Part shown: one piece after another, positions 35,172 through 44,543 of the stretch | Layout of the letters: each line of letters opens with the position of its first letter | Numbering within the stretch: position 1 is the stretch's first letter | Assembly: GCF_014050225.1 (NCBI RefSeq) | Contig: NZ_JACFXV010000058.1 | Location: forward strand, 1 to 64,000 | DNA from: Stappia albiluteola | GTDB taxonomy: Bacteria > Pseudomonadota > Alphaproteobacteria > Rhizobiales > Stappiaceae | Direction of reading: 5' to 3' | DNA: 64,000 nt | Made by a program: the position numbers and the translations under genes | The notes under the pieces: generated by a model | What the model was told of the DNA's origin: nothing | The model's input: only the letters and a program-made list of their open reading frames with translations | Databases searched by the model: none

Positions 35172-38100
35172 TCGCCCGCCTCATCCGCTGGTCGGGCGAG
35201 AATGTCGTTCTCGTGCTGATTGGCGCTACCCTTGCTACCCTTGTCGGCCTTTATGCCGTCACCCGCATCCCGCTCGATGCGATTCCCGACCTCTCCGACA
35301 CCCAGGTGATCGTCTACACCGAATATCCGGGGCAGGCGCCACAGGTCGTGGAGGACCAGGTCACCTATCCGCTGACCAGCGCGTTGCTGAGCGTACCGAA
35401 TTCGCGCGTCGTGCGCGGCTTCTCCTTCTTCGGCGTGTCTTTCGTCTACGTCATCTTCGAGGACGGGACAGACATCTATTGGGCCCGGAGCCGCGTGCTC
35501 GAATATCTCGACGCAGCGCAAGGCCGACTGCCACCCGGCATTTCGCCGACGCTCGGCCCCGATGCCACCGGCGTGGGGTGGGTCTATCAATATGCAATCA
35601 AGGCGGACGAGCGGAACCTCGACGAACTGCGGTCCATTCAGGATTGGCAGGTGCGCTTCGGCATCGCCAAGGCGGAGGGCGTGGCCGAGATCGCCAGCGT
35701 CGGCGGTTTCGTCAAGCAATATGCCGTGGTGGTCGACCCGCTGCGCATGCGAGCCTTTGGCCTGACGCTCGGTGACCTGCAGAAGGCGATCCGCGCCAGC
35801 AACCTGGATGTCGGCGGACGCACCATCGAACTGGCCGAGGCGGAATTCATGATCCGCGGCCGCGGCTATCTCAAGGGCATTGCCGATATCGAGGAAATCA
35901 CCTTGATGGCGGCAAACGGCGTTCCGGTGCGCATCGCTGACGTGGCGCGGGTGGAGCTTGTACCCGATCAGCGGCGCGGCGTCGCCGAGCTCGACGGCAA
36001 TGGCGAGGTGGCGAGCGGCATCGCCGTCCAGCGCTACGGCGCCAACGCGCTCGACGTCATCGGCTCGGTGAAGGAAAAGCTCGCGGAACTCAAATCGAGC
36101 CTGCCGGAGGGCGTCGAGATCGAAACCGTCTATGACCGCTCACAACTGATCGGTCGGGCGATCGAGACGCTGCGAAAGACGTTGACGGAGGAGATGATCG
36201 CCGTCGCCGCGATCTCGTTCCTCTTCCTGCTCCACGCCCGCAGCGCCATTGTCGCCGTCGTGACGCTGCCAATCGGCGTGCTGATCGCCATTTCCGTCAT
36301 GAATTTCCTCGGCATCGGCTCCAACATCATGAGCCTTGGCGGCATAGCGATTGCCATCGGCGCCATGGTCGACGCCTCCATTGTCATGGTGGAGAATGCC
36401 CACAAGCGGTTAGAGCAGACGCCGGAAGCCCAATCCCGGGTCGAGACGATCATTCGGGCGGCGGAAGAGGTCGGCCCATCGCTCTTCTTCAGCCTGCTTG
36501 CGGTCGTCGTTTCCTTCCTGCCGATTTTCGTGCTTGAGGATCAGGAGGGTCGGCTCTTCAAGCCCCTCGCCTATACCAAGACATTCGCCATGGCCGCGGC
36601 CGCAATACTCTCAGTGACGCTGATCCCCGCGCTGATGGTGCTGCTCGTCAGAGGGCGGTTGCCGCGCGAGGACCGTAATCCGTTGAGCCGGGCGTTGATC
36701 TTCCTCTATCGGCCGGTCATCCGCCTCGTGCTCAAAGCAAAGGTGCTGACCGTGCTCCTGGCGGTGGCGGTTTTCGGGGCATCGTTCCTGCCGGCAAGCC
36801 GTCTCGGCTCGGAATTCATGCCGACGCTGAACGAGGGCACGCTTTTCTACATGCCCGTCACCCTTCCCGGCCTTTCGGTCACGAAGGCTTCGGAGCTGCT
36901 GCAGACGCAGAACAGGATCATCCGGAGCTTTCCGGAAGTTCAATCGGTCTTCGGCAAGGCGGGCCGTGCCCAAACGGCCACCGACCCTGCACCTATGGAG
37001 ATGTTCGAGACTGTCATCAATCTGAAGCCAGAAGCCGAATGGCGTGACGGCATGACCATCGACTCCCTTGTTGCCGAAATGGACGAGGCGCTGCAGTTTC
37101 CCGGCATCAGCAATGCTTGGACCATGCCTATCAAGGCCCGCATCGACATGCTGGCGACGGGTATCCGCACGCCGGTCGGTGTCAAGATCTACGGCGAGGA
37201 CCGCGAACTCCTTGAGGCGATCGCGCTTGACGTCGAACGGGTGGTGCGGAAGGTGCCAGGCGCGACAAGCGCCTATGCGGAACGCGTCAATGGCGGCTAT
37301 TTCCTGGAGATCGAGCCGGACCGGCAGAGGCTTGCCCGTTACGGGTTGAGTGTTGAAGCCGTTCAGGAGACGGTCTCTATGGCGATCGGCGCAAAGGCCG
37401 TCACCGAGACCGTGGAGGGACGCGAGCGCTACGACGTCATCATACGCTATCCTCGCGACATTCGCAGCGATCCGGACGCCATTGCCTCGGAAGTGCTGGT
37501 GCCTCTATCGAACGGCGCGTCGATTCCGCTTGGTGACGTGGCGACGATCCGCCGGACTCAAGGGCCAACCTCGATCCGTACGGAGGACGGCCAGCAGGTC
37601 GTCTATGTCTTCGTCGACATTCGCGGGCGGGACCTGGGTGGCTTCGTCGCCGAGGCGCGGGCAACCGTGGAGCGGGAGCTTCCGCTGCCTCCCGGCTACC
37701 GCATCGGCTGGAGTGGCCAGTTCGAATATCTCGAAAGGGCTAAAGCGCGCTTCCAGATCGTCGTCCCGGCGACCGTACTGGTGATCTTCTTGCTGCTCTA
37801 CCTCAATTTCCGCCGCCTGTCGGATACGCTCATTGTCATGCTTTCGCTGCCCTTTGCGCTGACCGGCGGACTGTGGCTAATGGACTTCATGGGGTTCAAC
37901 ATGAGTGTTGCGACGACGGTCGGCTTCATCGCGCTCGCTGGCGTGGCGACCTCGACGGGCGTAGTCATGCTCGTTTATCTGAACCAGGCCCTGGAGGAAG
38001 CTCGCAACCATGCCCTCATCGAGGGCAGAAGCCTCGAACGCGGCGACTTGCACCAGGCCGTCATCGCCGGCGCGGTCGATCGCGTGCGTCCGAAAATGAT

Positions 38101-38329
38101 GACGGTCGCCACCACCATGATCGGTCTCGTACCGATCCTGTGGAGCACGGGTGTCGGTTCGGAAGTGATGCAGCGCATCGCCGTGCCGATGATCGGCGGC
38201 ATGGTCTCCTCCACGCTGCTGACGCTTGTTGTCATACCGGCGTTGTTTGCCCTGGTGCGTGGCTGGAGGATCGAACGGCGAGCACAAGGCACACCGCAAC
38301 GTGCCGAGAGTGCGCCTTCCCCAGCCTGA
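35168..38329 (+). CDS. cusA: Cu/Ag RND efflux pump (CusA-like)
   Basis: A 1053-residue heavy-metal efflux RND pump. The three Met residues that carry Cu(I)/Ag(I) in E. coli CusA are all at equivalent positions here: LFYMPVTLPG, MEMFET and IDMLATG. The proton-relay Asp lies in GAMVDASIVMVENAHKRLE. N-terminal IPLDAIPDLSDTQVIVYTEYPG and the GETVEG-like ETVEGRERY are typical. Start overlaps cusB. No outer-membrane channel gene (cusC) is adjacent; a shared TolC-type channel may be used. Confidence 0.93.
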   Translation: MIARLIRWSGENVVLVLIGATLATLVGLYAVTRIPLDAIPDLSDTQVIVYTEYPGQAPQVVEDQVTYPLTSALLSVPNSRVVRGFSFFGVSFVYVIFEDGTDIYWARSRVLEYLDAAQGRLPPGISPTLGPDATGVGWVYQYAIKADERNLDELRSIQDWQVRFGIAKAEGVAEIASVGGFVKQYAVVVDPLRMRAFGLTLGDLQKAIRASNLDVGGRTIELAEAEFMIRGRGYLKGIADIEEITLMAANGVPVRIADVARVELVPDQRRGVAELDGNGEVASGIAVQRYGANALDVIGSVKEKLAELKSSLPEGVEIETVYDRSQLIGRAIETLRKTLTEEMIAVAAISFLFLLHARSAIVAVVTLPIGVLIAISVMNFLGIGSNIMSLGGIAIAIGAMVDASIVMVENAHKRLEQTPEAQSRVETIIRAAEEVGPSLFFSLLAVVVSFLPIFVLEDQEGRLFKPLAYTKTFAMAAAAILSVTLIPALMVLLVRGRLPREDRNPLSRALIFLYRPVIRLVLKAKVLTVLLAVAVFGASFLPASRLGSEFMPTLNEGTLFYMPVTLPGLSVTKASELLQTQNRIIRSFPEVQSVFGKAGRAQTATDPAPMEMFETVINLKPEAEWRDGMTIDSLVAEMDEALQFPGISNAWTMPIKARIDMLATGIRTPVGVKIYGEDRELLEAIALDVERVVRKVPGATSAYAERVNGGYFLEIEPDRQRLARYGLSVEAVQETVSMAIGAKAVTETVEGRERYDVIIRYPRDIRSDPDAIASEVLVPLSNGASIPLGDVATIRRTQGPTSIRTEDGQQVVYVFVDIRGRDLGGFVAEARATVERELPLPPGYRIGWSGQFEYLERAKARFQIVVPATVLVIFLLLYLNFRRLSDTLIVMLSLPFALTGGLWLMDFMGFNMSVATTVGFIALAGVATSTGVVMLVYLNQALEEARNHALIEGRSLERGDLHQAVIAGAVDRVRPKMMTVATTMIGLVPILWSTGVGSEVMQRIAVPMIGGMVSSTLLTLVVIPALFALVRGWRIERRAQGTPQRAESAPSPA

Positions 38330-38337
38330 ATTTTCCG

Positions 38338-38371
38338 CCGGCCGGGCTGTCGCGCTTGACAGCCCGGCCGG
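38338..38371 (+). terminator. Strong hairpin after cusA
   Basis: A perfect 14-bp stem CCGGCCGGGCTGTC/GACAGCCCGGCCGG with a 6-nt loop, 8 bp after the cusA stop. It marks the end of the cus unit before the ABC-F gene. Confidence 0.75.
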
Positions 38372-38423
38372 TTAGGGGAATGACGCGCCTAGCCCAATAG
38401 CAAGCGCGAAAGCAAACCGTTCG

Positions 38424-40235
38424 ATGGCACCTCCCCTTCTGATTCTGCGCGACATTGCATTGACCTTCGGCGCGACGCCGCTCCTGACCTCGGCCGAATT
38501 GCAGGTGATGGAAGGCGACCGGCTGGCGCTTGTCGGGCGCAACGGCTCGGGCAAGTCGACGCTTCTGAAGATCGCCGCCGGCATCGTCGAGCCGGACGGG
38601 GGCGAGCGTTTCCTGCAGCCGGGACGCACGGTGCGATACCTGCCGCAGGAGCCGGATCTGTCCGGCTTCGCGACGGTACTGGACTATGCCAGCGCTGAAC
38701 TGACCGCCGGCGACGATCCCTACCGTGCGCAATACCTGCTCGAGGTGCTGGGTCTGACCGGCAAGGAAGATCCTGCCCGGCTTTCGGGCGGCGAGGCGCG
38801 CCGCGCCGCCCTTGCCCGCACGCTCGCGCCGGAACCCGATATCCTGCTTCTGGACGAGCCGACCAACCATCTCGACCTGCCGGCGATCGAATGGCTGGAA
38901 GGCGAGCTTTCCTCGCTGAAATCGGCGATCGTGATGATCAGTCACGACCGGCGCTTCCTGCAGAACCTGTCGCGGGCGACGGTGTGGATCGACCGGGGCA
39001 TCTCGCGGCGGCTCGACAAGGGCTTCGCCCATTTCGAGGAATGGCGCGACGAGGTCTTCGAGCAGGAGGAACGCGACCAGCAAAGGCTGGCGCAGAAGAT
39101 CCGCCGCGAAGAGCATTGGATGACCTACGGCGTGACCGCGCGGCGCAAGCGCAACATGCGTCGCGTGCGCGAGCTTGCCGATCTTCGCGCGCAGCAGCGG
39201 AACCATCGCGGCCCGCAGGGCACGGTGACGATGGCCGCCAGCGAAGCGGAAACGTCCGGCAAGCTCGTCATCGAAGCCAGGTCGATCTCGAAGGACTACG
39301 GCGGCGGCCCGGTGGTGAAGGAGTTCTCCACCCGCATCCAGCGCGGCGACCGCATCGGCTTCGTCGGGCGCAACGGCGCGGGCAAGACGACGCTCTTGAG
39401 GATGCTGACCGGCGAACTGGCTCCCGACAGCGGCAGCGTGCGGCTTGGCGCCAATCTGGAGATGGTGACGCTCGACCAGAAACGGGAACGGCTAAACCCG
39501 CAGGATACGCTGGCCGAGGTTCTGACGGGCGGGCGCGGCGACACGGTGATCTTCGGCAACGAGTCCAAGCATGTGATGAGCTACATGAAGGACTTCCTGT
39601 TCCAGCCGGAGCAGGCCCGCACCCCCGTCGGCGTGCTTTCGGGCGGCGAACGCGGCCGGCTGATGCTGGCGCGCGCGCTGGCGCGGCCATCCAATCTCCT
39701 GGTGCTTGACGAGCCGACCAACGATCTGGACCTCGAAACGCTGGATCTGCTGCAGGAGATGCTCGGCGACTATCAGGGTACGGTGCTTCTGGTCAGCCAC
39801 GACCGCGACTTCCTCGACCGGGTGGCGACGTCGGTCATCGTCTCCGAAGACGGCGGGCGCTGGCAGGAATATGCGGGCGGCTACAGCGATATGGTGGCCC
39901 AGCGCGGCGAAGGCGTGACCGCCAGGAAAGTCGAAAAGTCCGCTCCGAAAAGGGACGCGAAGCCGCAGGGCAACGGCGGCCCGCCTGCCGCGAAGGCCAA
40001 TGGCAGGGCCAAGCTGAGTTTCACCCAGCAGCATCTTCTCAAGACGCTGCCGGAAACGATCGACAAGCTCGGCAAGTCGCTGGAAAAGCTGCAGGCGGAA
40101 ATGGCCGATCCGCAGCTCTACAATCGCGATCCGTCAAAATTCGCCAGGCTCTCCCGGGAAATATCGGAAAAGCAGCAGGCGCTGGACGAAGCCGAGGAAC
40201 AGTGGCTGGAACTCGAATTGTTGAACGAGGGCTAA
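38424..40235 (+). CDS. uup: ABC-F family ATPase (Uup-like)
   Basis: A 603-residue soluble protein with two ABC domains, no membrane segments. Walker A motifs GRNGSGKST (about 33-41) and GRNGAGKTT (about 315-323), signatures LSGGEARRAALART and LSGGERGRLMLARAL, and a C-terminal coiled coil (about 525-600) after a Lys/Pro linker, as in Uup. ABC-F proteins act on ribosomes or, for Uup, also affect transposon excision. Converges and overlaps by 4 bp with the next gene. Confidence 0.9.
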   Translation: MAPPLLILRDIALTFGATPLLTSAELQVMEGDRLALVGRNGSGKSTLLKIAAGIVEPDGGERFLQPGRTVRYLPQEPDLSGFATVLDYASAELTAGDDPYRAQYLLEVLGLTGKEDPARLSGGEARRAALARTLAPEPDILLLDEPTNHLDLPAIEWLEGELSSLKSAIVMISHDRRFLQNLSRATVWIDRGISRRLDKGFAHFEEWRDEVFEQEERDQQRLAQKIRREEHWMTYGVTARRKRNMRRVRELADLRAQQRNHRGPQGTVTMAASEAETSGKLVIEARSISKDYGGGPVVKEFSTRIQRGDRIGFVGRNGAGKTTLLRMLTGELAPDSGSVRLGANLEMVTLDQKRERLNPQDTLAEVLTGGRGDTVIFGNESKHVMSYMKDFLFQPEQARTPVGVLSGGERGRLMLARALARPSNLLVLDEPTNDLDLETLDLLQEMLGDYQGTVLLVSHDRDFLDRVATSVIVSEDGGRWQEYAGGYSDMVAQRGEGVTARKVEKSAPKRDAKPQGNGGPPAAKANGRAKLSFTQQHLLKTLPETIDKLGKSLEKLQAEMADPQLYNRDPSKFARLSREISEKQQALDEAEEQWLELELLNEG

Positions 40236-40786
40236 AACAAGGTATCGCCCACGACGGTTTTGCCATCGAGCGTGATGCGCAGCGGGGCGGACTTGCCGCT
40301 TTCCGTCAAGGCGATCACCAGGCGGAGCCGGTTTCGGTCCGCCGTTTCGAGCGGCCTGCCCGTGCCCTCCGGCACGTAGAAGGCATCGAGCCCGTAGTCG
40401 ATCGCCAGTGTCGTTGCACCTCCGGCCGAAGTTACCTCGCCGCGAATGGCAAGCGCGCCATCCACCGGCGGTTCGGTGGAAACGGCGGCAGCATGCGCGA
40501 CGCCGCCCGCATCCTTCTCAAGGCTGACATAGACCGTGTCGCCACGTTCGAAGGTCTCGCCCGGCCGCGCCAGACTGCGGTCGACGCGCTCGATTTCCAG
40601 GCTGACGATGACGTAGTCGCCGCGCAGCAGGTCGCGCGGGTCGATGGGCTGCATGGCAAGCACCACTTCCCGGCCGCCCATATGCACGCCGATACGCTCG
40701 GCAAGGGGCGTGGCCACGAGGCCGATCTGGATCAGGGCGACGAGCCCCCACTTGACCCAGGCGGGAGCATAGGAAAGCACTGTCAT
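40232..40786 (-). CDS. GDYXXLXY domain membrane protein
   Basis: A 184-residue protein with an N-terminal membrane helix (VKWGLVALIQIGLVATPLA) and the family motif at LLRGDYVIVSLEIERVD. The rest is beta-rich and probably periplasmic. ATG 40786 overlaps the DUF2157 stop (ATGA). The pair GDYXXLXY/DUF2157 (or DUF4401) is a recurring alphaproteobacterial module of unknown function. Confidence 0.82.
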   Translation of the reverse strand: MTVLSYAPAWVKWGLVALIQIGLVATPLAERIGVHMGGREVVLAMQPIDPRDLLRGDYVIVSLEIERVDRSLARPGETFERGDTVYVSLEKDAGGVAHAAAVSTEPPVDGALAIRGEVTSAGGATTLAIDYGLDAFYVPEGTGRPLETADRNRLRLVIALTESGKSAPLRITLDGKTVVGDTLF

Positions 40787-42114
40787 CCCCCTTCTCCCCG
40801 GGTTGAGCGCATGCGTCTGGCGCTCCAGAACGCCACGGCGATCAGCACGAGGCCGGCGACGAGGAAGAACAGAGATTGACCGATGAGCGACCCGATTGTC
40901 TCGTTTAGCAACCACAAAGCGACCACTGCTGTGCCGATATGTCCCGCGAGCGTCCAGTAGGAAAGCCCGGCATAGGCGCCAGCCGAACTGACCGCTATGA
41001 CGGCAGCCAGAGCCACAGCAGCGTGGAGAATGACGGCTTCCGCCAGAAAATCGGACAGGATCGGTGCGGCAAGCGACAGCACCGCCGCGCCGGCGACGAA
41101 GAGCACGCCATTGCGGTTCGCGGCGTTGGAGATGGCGGCAAACAATAGCCCGGCGGCAAGCAGGATCATGACACTGACGGGCCACAGCGCAAGCACCGCT
41201 CCGGCAACGCCCTTGTCGTCGCCGTCAAGCGTTACCGCGATCAGATTGATTGTGACCGTGCCTATCAGTGCCGTCGCGCCCGCGTCGATCAGCGAATGGG
41301 CAAACAGCAGGATGCCGTCCCGCGGCAGGCGCGTCGGCAATGCGCCTTCGCCCTTCGCGGCGAGCCACAGGCCAAGGCCCGTCATGGCCGTTCCGAGGGC
41401 GGCGACCGCCACAAGCAGGCCCTCGTTGAAGATCAGTTCGCCGTAGCCTGCTTCGGCGACGAGCCGCAAATATATGGCATAAACGAGCAGCAGCGTGACC
41501 CATCGCCCAAGCCGCGAGGGATGCAGGATGGTGTGGACGGCGATTGCCGCCAGCAGAGCCAGCGAAAAAAAGCTCGGCAGCGGTGCGAAGCCGGCGGGAT
41601 CGCCGCGCGCCAGCACATAGCTGATGGAAGCGGCGGCGGCTGCAATGGCCGCTCCGCGCGAGCCGGTGAGCCAGGCGGCCGCCAGCGCGCCGAGCGCCGC
41701 AAGGGCAGCACCCGCCGGCCAGTCCTGCGGCAGGTGGTAGATCTGGCCGACCAGGGCCAGTCCGGCGATGAAGACCAGCACCGCAAAGAGGGTTGCGAGG
41801 TCGGCGATGAAGGTACGCCCCCGCGACCAGGCGAAAGCCGCCAGCCCGTTAGCCCCTGCAATGGCTGCAAGAATGCCGATCAGCTTGGCAGCCCGGGGGA
41901 TCGCATCCCAGTTGGCGGCGACGAAGGCGGCAACGGCGAGCGCCAGGCACAATACGCCGACAGTGGCGAGGATGGCGGGAAAGCGCGCCTTCTGCTGCGT
42001 CCTGGCGCGCACATCCGCAATGATCCGCCCGGCATTGTCCGAGCTGATCCAGCCCTTGCCGACCCAGCTCTCCAGATCCTGCTCGATCCTGCGGCGGTAA
42101 CTTGCGTCAAACAC
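40783..42114 (-). CDS. DUF2157 membrane protein
   Basis: A 443-residue protein with a soluble N-terminus (RRRIEQDLESWVGKGWISSDNAGRI) typical of DUF2157, followed by about 12-14 hydrophobic helices. The motif GQIYHLPQDWP in the middle is also characteristic. Function unknown. Coupled to the GDYXXLXY gene downstream. Confidence 0.85.
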   Translation of the reverse strand: MFDASYRRRIEQDLESWVGKGWISSDNAGRIIADVRARTQQKARFPAILATVGVLCLALAVAAFVAANWDAIPRAAKLIGILAAIAGANGLAAFAWSRGRTFIADLATLFAVLVFIAGLALVGQIYHLPQDWPAGAALAALGALAAAWLTGSRGAAIAAAAASISYVLARGDPAGFAPLPSFFSLALLAAIAVHTILHPSRLGRWVTLLLVYAIYLRLVAEAGYGELIFNEGLLVAVAALGTAMTGLGLWLAAKGEGALPTRLPRDGILLFAHSLIDAGATALIGTVTINLIAVTLDGDDKGVAGAVLALWPVSVMILLAAGLLFAAISNAANRNGVLFVAGAAVLSLAAPILSDFLAEAVILHAAVALAAVIAVSSAGAYAGLSYWTLAGHIGTAVVALWLLNETIGSLIGQSLFFLVAGLVLIAVAFWSARRMRSTRGEGG

Positions 42115-42151
42115 GAAAACGGCCTCTCGCGGTCCGATGACTTAGCGATTG

Positions 42152-43699
42152 TTACCCCGCGACAACAAGTTGGAAAAGCCGAAACAGGGAGGCCGCCAGC
42201 AGGCCGGCGGCCGGAACCGTGATCAACCAGGCGGCGATGATGGTGGTGAAATGGGCGCGGCGCACCAGCTTGCGGCGGCGAGCCTCGATGCTCGCCTTGT
42301 CCACTCGCCCTTCGAGCGGGGTAACTTCACCTTCGGCAAAATGGTGGCTGCGTTCTGCGGCCGTCTGCGCGTATACCCCGCCAGGAAAAGCATGACGTCG
42401 TCCCGAGCGGCGCGTGTACCACTCGCGCAGGAAACCGACGCCGAAGACGCCACCAACCGCGATATGGGTGGAACTGACCGGCAGGCCCATGGAGGAGGCC
42501 AGCAGCACCGTGACGGCGGTCGACAGCGCAACGCAATAGGCGCGCATCGGGTTGAGCCGCGTAATTTCGGAGCCCACGGTGCGAATGAGCCTCGGGCCGA
42601 AAAGAACAAGACCGAAGGAAATGCCGAGGGCGCCGATGACCATCACCCATTGCGGCACGAAAACGGTCGTCGACACATCGCCTGCACCCAGCGCCTTGAC
42701 GATCGCCGCAAGCGGACCGATGGCATTGGCGACATCGTTGGCGCCATGGGCAAAGGAAAGCAGCGCCGCCGACCCGATGAGCGGCAGGTGAAAGACGCGC
42801 CTGAGCGACTGGTTGGAGTTTTCCGCACCTTCCAGCTGGCGACGGATCACGGGACGCGCGGCAATAAAGGCGATGGCGAAGACGGCAAGGCCGACCGCCA
42901 GGGCAATGGTGCCGCCAAGTTCGGCAAGCCGTCCGCCCTTCAAAACCAGGTAGGCCGCGAAAGTGCCAGCCATGACGGCGATCAGCACCGGCACCCAGCG
43001 CTTCGCGGCGCCGATCTTGTCCTCGCGATAGATGAGGTTGAACTTGATGAAGGCGAGGAACAAGGCGGCAATCACGCCGCCCGCAAGCGGCGAGACGACC
43101 CAGCTTCCCGCAATGGCCCCGACCGCCGGCCAGTTGACCACCGCCGGCCCGACGGCCGCCAACCCCGCGCCCACGACGCCGCCGACCACCGCGTGCGTGG
43201 TGGAGACCGGCGCGCCAATCCAGGTGGCGAAATGGGTCCACAGCGCCGCAGATAGCAATGCCGCCATCATGACGACAACGAAGACGCCCTCGTCCGCGAT
43301 CATCGCCGGGTCGACGATGTTGCGGGAAATCGTTTCCACCACATCCCGTCCCGCGATCAGCGCGCCGGCACTCTCCGCGACAGCGGCGATCGCAAGCGCG
43401 CTTGCCAGCGTCATCGCGCGCGCGCCCACGGCAGGGCCGACATTGTTGGCGATGTCGTTGGCGCCGATGGCGAGCGCCATATAGCCGCCAATGGCGGCGG
43501 CCGCACCGATCAACAGCCAATTGGGGCTTTCTGCGAAGGCAAGTGCTGCAACAATGGCGGAAAAGCCGAGGAACAGGAAGGCAAGCCCGGGCGCGACAAG
43601 ACGACGGGAGAAATGGCTCGCCGCCTCTTCGACGCGTGCGAGCTTGTCGAGATCCTTGTCGAGGGTCGCCTTGGCATGGGCTGTTCTGGTTTCCGCCAT
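42152..43699 (-). CDS. pit: Inorganic phosphate transporter, PiT family
   Basis: A 515-residue low-affinity metal-phosphate/H+ symporter with ten or more membrane helices. The two repeated signatures are present: IGANDIANNVGPAVGARAM (about 78-96) and FAHGANDVANAIGPLAAI (about 318-335), plus GAPVSTTHAVVGG and GLPVSSTHIAVGG. The N-terminal 40 residues are soluble and charged. Unlike many rhizobial pit loci, no DUF47/PhoU-like gene is next to it. Confidence 0.92.
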   Translation of the reverse strand: MAETRTAHAKATLDKDLDKLARVEEAASHFSRRLVAPGLAFLFLGFSAIVAALAFAESPNWLLIGAAAAIGGYMALAIGANDIANNVGPAVGARAMTLASALAIAAVAESAGALIAGRDVVETISRNIVDPAMIADEGVFVVVMMAALLSAALWTHFATWIGAPVSTTHAVVGGVVGAGLAAVGPAVVNWPAVGAIAGSWVVSPLAGGVIAALFLAFIKFNLIYREDKIGAAKRWVPVLIAVMAGTFAAYLVLKGGRLAELGGTIALAVGLAVFAIAFIAARPVIRRQLEGAENSNQSLRRVFHLPLIGSAALLSFAHGANDVANAIGPLAAIVKALGAGDVSTTVFVPQWVMVIGALGISFGLVLFGPRLIRTVGSEITRLNPMRAYCVALSTAVTVLLASSMGLPVSSTHIAVGGVFGVGFLREWYTRRSGRRHAFPGGVYAQTAAERSHHFAEGEVTPLEGRVDKASIEARRRKLVRRAHFTTIIAAWLITVPAAGLLAASLFRLFQLVVAG

Positions 43700-43804
43700 G
43701 CGGCTTCCCTTAACTGCTCCCTATGTCGTGTAAGCGACGGAAATAGCCGGATGGACGGGGAAACGGAAGTCCCGGCGATATCAGGCAGACGCTAAAAATG
43801 GGGC

Positions 43805-44341
43805 TCAGCCGCGAAATTTCCGCAGCAGGCCGGAAAGTTCCGGCTCATCGACCAGACGGGCTGCCTCCAGGGCATCCACCCAGGCGACGCGGCGCTGGCC
43901 CTGCTCCGGCCACTCATCGAGCTGGCCCCGAACTTCCATCGGAAAGACGGCAACCTGCACGCGTTTGCTGAGGCCGTTGTCCAGCCCCTTGCTGTACATG
44001 TAGGTGCCGAAAGGCTCTTTCGCGATGTCGCCGACTACGCCAACTTCTTCATAGGCCTCCTGCGCCGCGGACTGATCGAGCGTCAGCCTCTTGTGCGGCC
44101 AACCCTTGGGAAGAACCCAGCGTCCGGTATCGCGGCTGGTGGCGATCATCACCTCGATGCGGCCGTCTTCGGTACGCCGCCAGGGCAGCGCGGCGCACTG
44201 CACCTCAGGCGGCTTGCCGCCCATCAACCGGCGCACCCGCTCCACCGCCCTCAGCCACAGGGCGCGCACCTCCGGTGCGATCGATACCGATCGCCCGGCC
44301 ACGGCCGACTGATGCTTGGATATGGCGGAGGGACCAGCCAC
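43805..44341 (-). CDS. NUDIX hydrolase with variant Nudix box
   Basis: A 178-residue protein with a Nudix domain at about 45-175. The box reads KGWPHKRLTLDQSAAQEAYEEVGV: the EExG core is intact, but the usual first Glu is Leu and the usual Arg is Gln. The GWP motif suits the diphosphoinositol-phosphate/Ap4A-type alphaproteobacterial NUDIX group. An alternative start at a downstream Met (residue 40) is possible but loses 40 residues. Confidence 0.83.
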   Translation of the reverse strand: MAGPSAISKHQSAVAGRSVSIAPEVRALWLRAVERVRRLMGGKPPEVQCAALPWRRTEDGRIEVMIATSRDTGRWVLPKGWPHKRLTLDQSAAQEAYEEVGVVGDIAKEPFGTYMYSKGLDNGLSKRVQVAVFPMEVRGQLDEWPEQGQRRVAWVDALEAARLVDEPELSGLLRKFRG

Positions 44342-44543
44342 GGCGATAAAGCTCCTATGAAGGCCCGGTTCGCATGCAAGGCTGATTCGCCTCGCACAAT
44401 CACCATTAAAGGATATAAAAGATGTGAGTTAATTTTCAACAAAAGCCGCATGCATTACGATTTTGTGAAAAATCCCACATAAATCCGCAGGGCAAATTCA
44501 GCAATCCACCGGAGAGTGTTGCGATATTTCCCGCAATCCCCGA

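Noticed and set aside
42327-43520. 397-codon minus-strand ORF
   Set aside because: Alternative frame of the PiT transporter on the same strand, no membrane pattern.
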